Of a DNA stretch of 37,678 nucleotides, positions 1 to 9,600 are shown piece after piece. Numbering within the stretch: the first letter of the stretch is position 1; the number at the start of each line of letters is the position of its first letter. The notes beneath the pieces were generated by a model. It worked only from the letters and a program-made list of their open reading frames with translations. It made no database searches and had not been told where the DNA came from. The position numbers and the translations under genes were made by a program. This DNA is from Lingula anatina (taxonomy: Eukaryota; Brachiopoda; Lingulata; Lingulida; Lingulidae). The stretch covers positions 30,080 to 67,757 of the forward strand of contig NW_019775794.1 in NCBI RefSeq assembly GCF_001039355.2. Direction: 5' to 3'.

Positions 1-521
1 TTTATCTCCAAAACTGGTAGAGATAGGTCCATAGTTACTATTGAACTTGAATAGGAAGTCATATACTGGCAATTTACTGTGACCTTAAAATTGACCTTTG
101 ACCTACTTTTTATGATGAACTGAATTTTGATTGTACCATTTTTGGTTGTATTTTTTTTGCATATTTTGAGAATTCTTGTTGATTGCATTTTATAGAGCTT
201 GTCAAGCACAAGACTGGTGGTGGCGTCTCTTTTTTTGGGGGGGGGTCCATATGAATGCGCTTGCTCCAGCTGGTGGTACTATATCGGGAGGCGGTATCGC
301 CTCTCTGATCCTCTAGTTTTAATTGCTTTTTATTGAAATGATGCAACAAAACAAATTTCTTGTTTCACATTCAATGACTTTGTAAAAATTTTAAATCCCA
401 AAATACTAAATATTATATTATATTATTACATCTCAGAATGTTCACAGCCTCAACAGCTCAAATGCCATCTAAGTGGGCCTCAAAATACCTAATATTAATC
501 AGTTCCACCTTTGTATTTCAG

Positions 522-684
522 AATGTCCACCTGGGCAACAGTGCTAATTCTATCTTAGTGGGACCCCAGGAGTACAATGCAGTGCGTGGGTGTAACCTCC
601 CTGACCCCTGTGCTGGGGTCACTTGCCCTGCCAACAGTCAGTGTGTGGATGAGTGGGACAGGCACTCCTGCCAGTGTTACCCAG
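522..684 (+). CDS. CELSR: CELSR exon: EGF-like module, first in window
   Basis: The acceptor is TTTGTATTTCAG and the donor CCAG/GTAAGA. The exon starts in phase 0 and ends in phase 1. It encodes the end of a LamG-to-EGF linker, then the first five cysteines of an EGF module in the pattern [27 protein letters not shown]. The sixth cysteine comes from the next exon. The last 44 bases and the donor are the first copy of a 65-bp tandem repeat that continues into the intron. Only this first donor keeps the frame, because reading through meets TAA at 702-704. Confidence 0.9.
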
Positions 685-3600
685 GTAAGATGTTACCCAG
701 GTAAAGTGTGTGGGTGAGTGGGACAGGCACTCCTGTCAGTGTTACCCAGGTAAGATGTTACCCAGGTAAAGTGTGTGGGTGAGTGGGACAGGCACTCCTG
801 CCAGTGTTACCCAGGTAAGATGTTACCCTGGTAAAGTGTGTGGGTGAGTGGGACAGGCACACTTGTCAGTGTTATCCAGGTTAGGTCTAACCCTAGTAAA
901 GTGTTACTCTAGTAAACTATTTTCCCAGATGAGTCATTGTCCAAGTAAAATGGTCCCCACAGAAATTCTAAACAATTTTGCAATGGTGTCAGTAATTTTG
1001 AGTAAGAGGAGTAATTAATCAATTTTAAATTAAAAGTATAAATTCTCCATTTAGGTCTACCTCTTCAGTGCTTTTAATGAATTTAAAGTACTGTGATATC
1101 TAAAGATTAATTAAAAACTTCATTTGATGTAAAAATATAGGTGTTAACCCTGTGATTATGTGTAGAATTTTACATCTTCAGGCTATATTGGCTCCAGTTG
1201 TCGTGACATCTGCACTGCTTACAACCCTTGTCAGCACGGCTCAGAGTGTCGCCATGACATCACTGCAATACGGGGATACAAATGTGACTGCAAGGAGCTG
1301 AACTCTGGCAGCTACTGTGAGAACTCCATAGTCCAACAGTGTCCCACGGCCTGGTACGGCTACCCCATCTGTGGTCCCTGTAACTGCCCCAGTGACAAAG
1401 GCTATGATTCCAACTGTGACAGTAATGGAAAATGTGCCTGTAAGGTGAGTGCTACATGGTCTGCAGTATTAACCACTTGTCCCATGACAGATGACATTCA
1501 GTTTAAATAAGAAGCTGGGATTAGTTGGCCTAAACTCAGTTAGACTATGACCGCATTCTCAACGAATTGAGCCAGGCTTTACAAATCCTGAGAACTAAAA
1601 ATGGCAGACGTACATGAAAAAAAAACCACCTAATCTTTTAGTAGTCTCTCCGCCTCTCACACGCCTCCCCACACGTCGTCCATGCAGTCTATATGAGGCA
1701 CAAGCTTTCACAGTAGAAAATGTGTAGACAAGTACCAAGCAAACATTCAGTTATGTTACATTATATTATTTTTGTTAGTTCTATATGTATATCGTTATTG
1801 TAACAACAGTTGTCTCACTTGAACTTCTTATAAATTATGTAAGTAGTTTAGCATAACTTAACTGTTAAATATTCTTTACAGTCTGTCCGCAGATTTCGAG
1901 CTGCGCGTGCACACTGTCTGAAGCGACGGCCATTTTCGCACTACTTTCAGCAAAATCGAGTGAAAATGGACGACTTTTGCGCTCTTCGTATTTTCATGTG
2001 TATTTTTGCCAACAGTTGATGTGATTAAACGATAGATATATAAAAAGAAGCGGGGATATCTAGGGATTCGCTATTTTAAGGTTAGTTGTCATAAAACATA
2101 GATTCAGAACGGTAAAATGGAAGATTTATCCACGCGGGTGATTGCAAATGGTGTCCCGTTTCAGGTGTCCGAAATTTTCTATGTAAAGATTTCTATAAGA
2201 AGTTTAAATTGTACAAATTTTTAAAAACTAAATCATGAAAGCTGGTTAAACTCGCTTTCTGGCGGTATATATATTTTGTAAATTCAGCTTTGTCCATTTT
2301 TTTTAAGCGCGAGGTGAACGCGACGCCAAGCACTTGCATTTTTGAAGCGTATAACATTGGGGCGTTTAAATTATAACAAAATTGCTATTATGTTTATATC
2401 ACCAGCGTTTTATATAAATTCTAAAAGCTAAACAAGTGGGCTTCGTGTTGATATGAAATATATGTTGCGTTCGGCTCCCATCTGGTGGGCAAAGTGTTGA
2501 TAATCCCGTGAAGTCGGTGTAAAAATTGGCAAAACCGATTTTTTCAAGTGCAGTAGGTTACTGTGACTATGTATCGCAGGAAACGCGAAATATTTTCAAA
2601 CATTTATATTCTCCAGAAAGACGAAATCATAAACTTTCAAATGATATATCATAAGGTATGTCTCCTACAATTTTTACCCATTTTGTGTGGGGAAATTAGT
2701 GCATCTCCAAAACGACGACAAAAATGGAACCCCATTTTCATCATAATTTATAGCGTCACGTGATCAACCTGAAGCACTGGCCCAAAGACTACAAGTTTTC
2801 TTAAATATTCTGAATAACAGAGCAAACAAGTCACAAGAAAATTAAAATAAGAACAAGTGCTGTGCATCTAACATCAGGAAAATTCCAAGAGTTATATACT
2901 TCATTCTTAAAACATCAAAAATGGTATAATAGTTATGATCCAATCCACAAGAAATCCAATGTGAATTTTGACCAATAGATCTATAGAAAGATATTGCTAG
3001 ATCTAGTTATAAATAAAACAAGATTTTTTAATTGAATAAATATTTACAAAGAAGTACTGGCCTATGACCAGGTTGTACTTTTTAAAGCCTGAAAGGGTTT
3101 TGATAAAAAGAAAAAAAAAATCATTCAACACCGGTTTAATCATTATATTAAGATCTGCACTTCTGCCTTGTTCTCTTATTTTACTGCTCAAGATTTATTT
3201 CTATTTACTAGTACTATTTTTGTCTCTTACATATTAAACTATTTAAAATAAGACCCTTCCAATTATAATTTTAAAAAAATATCCCTAATCTATTTAAAAT
3301 TTACATTTCTGTTTTTAAAAATGCAAAATATTGAAATATGTGTGATAAACAAAAAGTAAACATTTAAAATTCATGTCATTTAAGCACTGTTCCTGGGAAA
3401 TGTTCATTCAGACTCATGAATACGCACTGACCTTGTTAAAAGTTTTTTGGAAACTTTTTGCCTTTAAAATTAAAGCAGATAACAAGGTTCCAATAAACTC
3501 GTTGGCCAACTTGATCGGTCTATTCTGAGGGCAGGAGAAGCACCTGCCCCAGCAAGTTATGAATATTACTTTAGCCAAAACTGACATACATATTAAGATC

Positions 3601-6600
3601 ATCCCCGGCTGAAAATTCTTGAATATAATTTGTAATTAAATACATAACAAAAGTAAAATGCATTGAAAATTTTAAAAAAAAAAAGAAAACTTCAGAATAG
3701 AGTATGTTTCAATTTTGTTTTTTTTTTTATTTCCTTAGAACCTTCAATGGCCAGGTCATTTACCTGCTGGATATGACAATCAGAAAACTAAATCAACTTT
3801 CAAGTTCAAAATTGGGCCGTTTTCCCAGAGCGTCACCCTGCCACCCAGTGGTTGATAGATTCCTTGACTGAATGATCATCAAACTTGGCCCCTATAAAAC
3901 TGCTGTCAAAATTTGGTTAACTTAAGCATAATATTCCCCAACCTTGACCTCCAGTCAGATTTGATTCTTTTGAAAGCACTGTATCCTCTCTCCACCTGTG
4001 AAGTGAACAGGGTGAACAAGGCAATTTCAATTAGCATTATTGTATTCTAATCTTTGTCTGGTCTCCTAGCCTTGAAACAAACCCATACACATATCTTTAC
4101 TTTTTTTCACTATAAACATGCCACCTATGTGCTCTTTAAATGCAGGCCACTCTCAGTGGAAGTCTTTTAGGTCAAATGTTAATACTTAAAGAAAGTATTG
4201 TTCCAGAACGTGTCTGCTATGAGAAAGGTTTCTAGGGTAAAACAGTATCCAAGACTCTACAAAACACCATCTCTTGTTCAGTCACACCTGCATCAACAGC
4301 ACCATCACACAAAATCGTATGGAAATAAATTTTCCCTGGTCTTGACTAGAACACCTCTTCCCTTATTGTCAGCTGATATGAAATTCGGGAATCTGTTAAA
4401 AAATACAATATAATGATAAAATTATACATGTATGTAGAAACAAGGAATTCATACAATGCAGATAAAAACTGAAATTCAATGAAAAATCCATAGATTAAAA
4501 AAAAAAAAACTCATATATATAAACCAGGCCCGTAGCCAGGGGGGGTTCGGGGGGTTCGAAAGAACCCCCCTTTTTGCTGGAAAAAGGTCCACTCTGGGTA
4601 AAATTTGACCTAAATACATGGGGATTATATGGTAAAAGGTCCACTTTTTTATAAAAAGAACCCCCCCTTTGAAATTGCTAGCTACAGGCCTGTAAACTCT
4701 TAATTACCTTCTGCTTTGTCTAACTGGTATCTTTTCATCATTCCATGCCATCAAGTCCATTCTCATGCTATAGCTTAGGTAGGGATAGGTATACTGTCAA
4801 CATTTCACTAAAACTGAAAAGCACAATGCATAGGTAATACATTTAAAGTGTGCATTGCAATGGTCATAAAGTGTGGCTGTGCCTTGACAAACTATTTTGT
4901 CAAACTTGTTTAATTTGAAGACTTTTTTACTACCAACAATTTCAGATAAATTGAGAAAAATTGTTTTAAAAATCAAAATATCTAAACTAATAATGTAAAA
5001 CAACTTTGGAACCTGCCCAAGAAAGACCTTCAGTACACCTGTAATGCTGATTGCGCCATGTGCTAGTTAACAGGTGTGTGTGTATAAACACACACCCTAC
5101 TTTGGAAAAAGGTCTAGATTCCAACCTCAAGGAAATAGAACAAATCAATACTCAAGTAGGCCTAAACATTTTATGTAAACAAAGTACAACTATAACTTTG
5201 CAACAAAATGTAACATTTCACTGGTACTGAACGTCAACAAGTGCATCTAAACTATGCGAAGGGAGGTTACTCCAAAATCATTTCTATACATTTCGGCGCT
5301 TATATGAAACTTAGTGAACGCAAAAAAGACTCACCTTTTAGTCTGTAAACCCAAAGCTATGTAACTTGAAAGGCAAACAGTAGATTTTCCATTCTAAACC
5401 ATGTTATGGTCGATCTGCAGCACCGATGTCGTTTTTTCACGTATTATTTTCCATAACAACTCTCACTATGACAGTGACACATTGTATCCTATGAATATAC
5501 ACTTGAAAAAGCTGAACATTCAATTTTTTTTACCGAAATGCAAGATTTATGGAGAAAAACGCTCTCGAGTCACTTGCTCAGTGGAACGTGACAGTCCCTG
5601 TTTCGACTGACCTACATACTTCGCACTAAAATAGGGATTTCACAAAAAAGGAAGATTGTACAAAATTTTTATTCTTTTTGGCTCAATTCCAGCATATATA
5701 GTTGCATAAATCGTTATAATATCAACAAAGTAAGTTTGTCCATTTTTTCTACAATCATTTCATTTTAGGGTACAAAATTCAACGATCAGCTTGAGAAAAA
5801 TGCGTGTGCCAATTTTAGACATCTGATACAAGGCTTTCGTCGAAATTGAAATGCTCATTTTATATTGCACGCTTACATCAAGTTATAAATTTTATTCCTC
5901 GAAAGTTTCAAGCGAAATAATGAGTTATTCACAGAGCTTCATGGATTTACTTAACAACTTCGGATTTTTGCAAACATGGCGCGAAACACACGTCGCGGAC
6001 TATTTTGTGCAAGCGCGTAGGTGTTTTTGTAATGATCACCGCTTACGCATTGATATGCAAGATCTGCGGACAGACTGTTAAGTAAATGATAGTAAAATAT
6101 CTTTGCAATATTTGAAATCCAGGACTTCCATTACCGCCCAGAGGGCAGTGAAGAGTGCTACAAGTGTAACTGCTACTCTGTTGGGTCATTTGGTCAGTCC
6201 TGTGACCCACTGACTGGACAGTGTAGGTGCCGTATGGGAGTGAAGGGCAAGCGCTGTGACCAGTGTGATAGCCGGTATGCTGAAGTCACTAGAGAGGGAT
6301 GTAAAGGTAAAGATGATACAAGGGATAGCAAGAATGGACTGCCAATACCCGTTACATTTTTTGTAATATATTCAACATTCTCAATCTGAGTCACCTTAAG
6401 ATATTTATTTGTTCCAACTGTATCACAAACTTACTTTGTTTAAAGAACAAAAAAGTGAAGTGTGGATTTTATCTTACAACTTGGTAAGTGTTGTGCCACA
6501 GTGTCAGACTTACACGATGTACAAATAGCTTGCTTCAACATGCAGGTAAAAGACACAAAAACATGAACTGCCTGAATGCAACTGAAGCCAAAGAAGATGC

Positions 6601-9600
6601 TGAGAACCAGAGACACGGACATATTTTTATTTCTGAACAGTTTATGTGTCAGCAAAACTTTGTTCATGTTTATCACACAAAAGCACCAACAGGCATTTTA
6701 TTCTTACAGTCGTCCACAGTGCAATGAAAGAACTGTTGAAAGTGATTTTTGGCAGTATTAAGAAATTGTTTTCATTGATTTCAAATTGTTAAAATGGTTA
6801 AAATATTTAAGACATGTTCTAGGGATTCTTATGAATTCATTAAGTCATACAGAAGCTGTTTCTGTAAAGCTTTCTCATTCTATTTTCAGTTGTCTATGGC
6901 AAATGTCCTAAAGGATTCTCTGACAACATTCTCTGGCTACAAGTCCCGTATGGTGAGACCGCTGTCCAGGACTGCCCTGATGGGACCAGGGGTCAAGCTA
7001 GCCGTCACTGTGACCTGGAGACAGGTTGGCAGAACCCTGACGTCTTCAACTGTACATCTAACCTCTTCAAGGAGATTGAGTCTCGGGTAAATATGAAATA
7101 TCATGTTAAAAGATAGGGATTAGGGCGTGGATTTTCCTGTATTTGGAGGATTCAAAAATGGTGTTCAGGAAATCACAGGAGTTGGAATTATATGTTCATG
7201 GAGAAATACCAGAGGGAAAAAGTTTGCCTTCCTTTTTAGGAATGAGATTAAAGTAAAATCGCTTGATTGACTCTGAATGTTTAACTTGTAGCTTTCTTTG
7301 CTGAAAAAGAAATCTCAAAACCAAGTCTCATACTGTGATAATTATACATAACTAACTGCAAAAGCACATCCCAATTGGATATTTTCTGACTTCAAAAATT
7401 GGTCTTAATCACTTATTCCAGTTGGTAGAAATTGAAAATGGTCAGCTGCTCATCAACACTTTTGTTGCCAAGAATCTCCTCACCAAACTGAACAATGCCA
7501 CCAACCAGACAGCGTACATGTACGGAAAGGACATCGATATTACCAACCGCCTGGTGAAACAGTTGTTGATGTACGAGATCAAACAAACTGGCCTCAATCT
7601 TACCAATACACAGGACAGGTTATATGTACAGGTGAGGAGTTTATTTTTAAGTGTGTGCAGTGATAAAATTATTTGAACGTGATATTTTAAAACATTAAAT
7701 CTTACAGATGAAAATAAAGAACCCCTTTTGATGTGACTGCAAATGAACAGTCAGAACTTTCTCATTGGGATTCCAATAAGAAATTATTCACACATTTTCC
7801 ATCTCTTAAACAGCTGAAATTTAGATCTATAATACTGTTAGAATAATTATTTATTTCTTACTCCATGCCAACCCATTCTGTCTCTCTCAAAACTCAGATC
7901 TATAAACCATGTGCCTCATACTGTTCATGCTTTACAAATACTCAAATTTTCCTTCCCAGAACATGCTGAACTCCCTGAGCAGGACCATGATAGCACCCTA
8001 TGCATCTCACTGGGAAAAGGCAGGGGGCGTGTCTGAGCTGATGCACCTATTGGAGGAGTACCTATCTACACTAGCGCTAAACATGGCGGTTGTGTTCCAG
8101 AGCGGGGGAATGAACCCCTTCGATGCCATCACAGATAATCTAAGTAGGTTTTGATCAAGTTGACCTATTTATTATACAGCTTGTTATATTTCTGACGCAG
8201 AATTGATTTATTAAAAAATGTGATAAGTGGAATTACTAGAGAATGAAGTATACAATTAGTTATTTTGTGTAATAAAGCCCAGGCACAGCACTGACATTGT
8301 ATTCTATACTTAACTGGTTTAAACTTAAAGATTTTATGTCTCTTTTTACTTAAGCTAATTATGAATGAATTTTAAAGTCTGTGTAGCTGATAAATTTATA
8401 TGTATTATATTAATTTTTTTACAGTTTATATCTCTACACTACAAAGAAGCAACTAGCCTGGTATGTTATATACTCTTATATTTGTGCATTTTGTATTTCC
8501 AGTCTTTGGTCTGGACTTCATCTTGAAAACCAACTTCAGTGGCACTAACATCCCAAAATACAACAACAAGGTGCAGAACAGTGCCATGTTTGACAAGGAC
8601 ACGCATGCCATCTTGCCAGCCTCTGTGTTTGGACAGCCCAGTGTACAGGGTGGGTAGTTCACCAAGGGGGATCTGCTGGGGGGTGGGTGGGTGGGTGGAG
8701 CGAAACTGGGATATGTATGATATGGAAAATATCATCCACCAGATGTCTTATATTGGACAATTTACTGTACTGAGTAGGTGATGGTGTAGGTGATAGTGTG
8801 CCTTAAGAGGTGGGGATGCAGTCGCAGGCTGCCAGCAGTGTTGTGATTTATTTGATTCAATTCTATTAAAACGTTTTAAAATGCTTTTGCCAACTGATGA
8901 TCCAAGACTGTCAAAGAAATCATAAGGGATTTGAATGTGTAATTTTCAATCTTTGTTGGAATAAAAGGCATCAAATACACAAAGTATGCCCCACCTTTCT
9001 GTTTATCTATCATAAAACAATCCTATGTATTTAAAAAAATAAGTTTCTATGTTAATTCCCCTTCCAGAATGGATCCAGTCCTCTCTGAACAGCCAGCCCA
9101 AGGCAGTGGCAGGATACATCATGTTCAAAACCCTGGGGAGTATCATACCAGCCAGCTATGATGACAAGAAAGTCAGGTGAGGAGATGAACTTTGCCACAA
9201 TATCCAGAGTTTATAAATCTGGTATTTGACTTAATCTGCCTAAATATCTATCTTTTTTTGGGTGATAATTCCAAGCGCCGCACTTGACATTGCTTAGGTT
9301 TATGCTCCTCAGAGAGGGGATACCCTTATAGGATTGAAGTTTATAAAGACTATGCATAAATTGAACAGGCCCATAGAGACTAGGCATAAATTGATCAGGT
9401 CCATTAAGACCAGGCATGAATTGAACAGGCCCATAAAGACCAGGCATAAATTGAACAGATCCATAAACACCAAGTATAAATGGTTAAGCAGGTTCATCTT
9501 GTTTATCGAGGCTAACATGTTGTAAAATGAAAGCCTTAACTCTTTACTTATTTCAGAGTCCATGACTACCTGACTGTGAACACCCCCATCATGTCTCTAG

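Larger units (their letters stand above)
1879..6077. mobile_element. DNA transposon with perfect 16-bp terminal inverted repeats
   Basis: The left end CAGTCTGTCCGCAGAT (1879-1894) is the exact reverse complement of 6062-6077. TTA lies immediately outside both ends (1876-1878 and 6078-6080), which fits a 3-bp target duplication. The inverted repeats do not extend past 16 bp. The interior holds a broken hAT-like transposase on the minus strand near 3835-4380, and near the left end a 35-codon plus-strand ORF (2117-2224) starting [16 protein letters not shown], ending in TAA and of unknown meaning. Since hAT elements normally make 8-bp duplications, the superfamily of the outer element is not settled. 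Either the TSD is partly decayed, or the hAT remnant was inserted into a different element. Confidence 0.75.
1445..6122. other. 4.7-kb CELSR intron enlarged by a transposon insertion
   Basis: Apart from the 4.2-kb element at 1879-6077, this intron would be about 480 bp, close to the other introns of this gene. No CELSR exon lies inside: the reading phase passes directly from 1444 (phase 0) to 6123. Confidence 0.8.

Noticed and set aside
288-303. GAGGCG-GTAT-CGCCTC perfect hairpin
   Set aside because: Short isolated palindrome in intron with no other sign of function.
438-521. ATG at 438 as a gene start before the first exon
   Set aside because: A clear acceptor (TTTGTATTTCAG) ends at 521, and CELSR proteins need cadherin repeats upstream; the ATG lies in intron.
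6794-7090. 98-residue plus-strand ORF over the HormR exon
   Set aside because: It is an out-of-frame shadow; the spliced frame of exon 6890-7086 gives the conserved HormR cysteines.
9211-9563. Minus- and plus-strand ORFs with ten-residue repeats ([10 protein letters not shown] type)
   Set aside because: They are created by the 30-bp intronic minisatellite and have no coding context.
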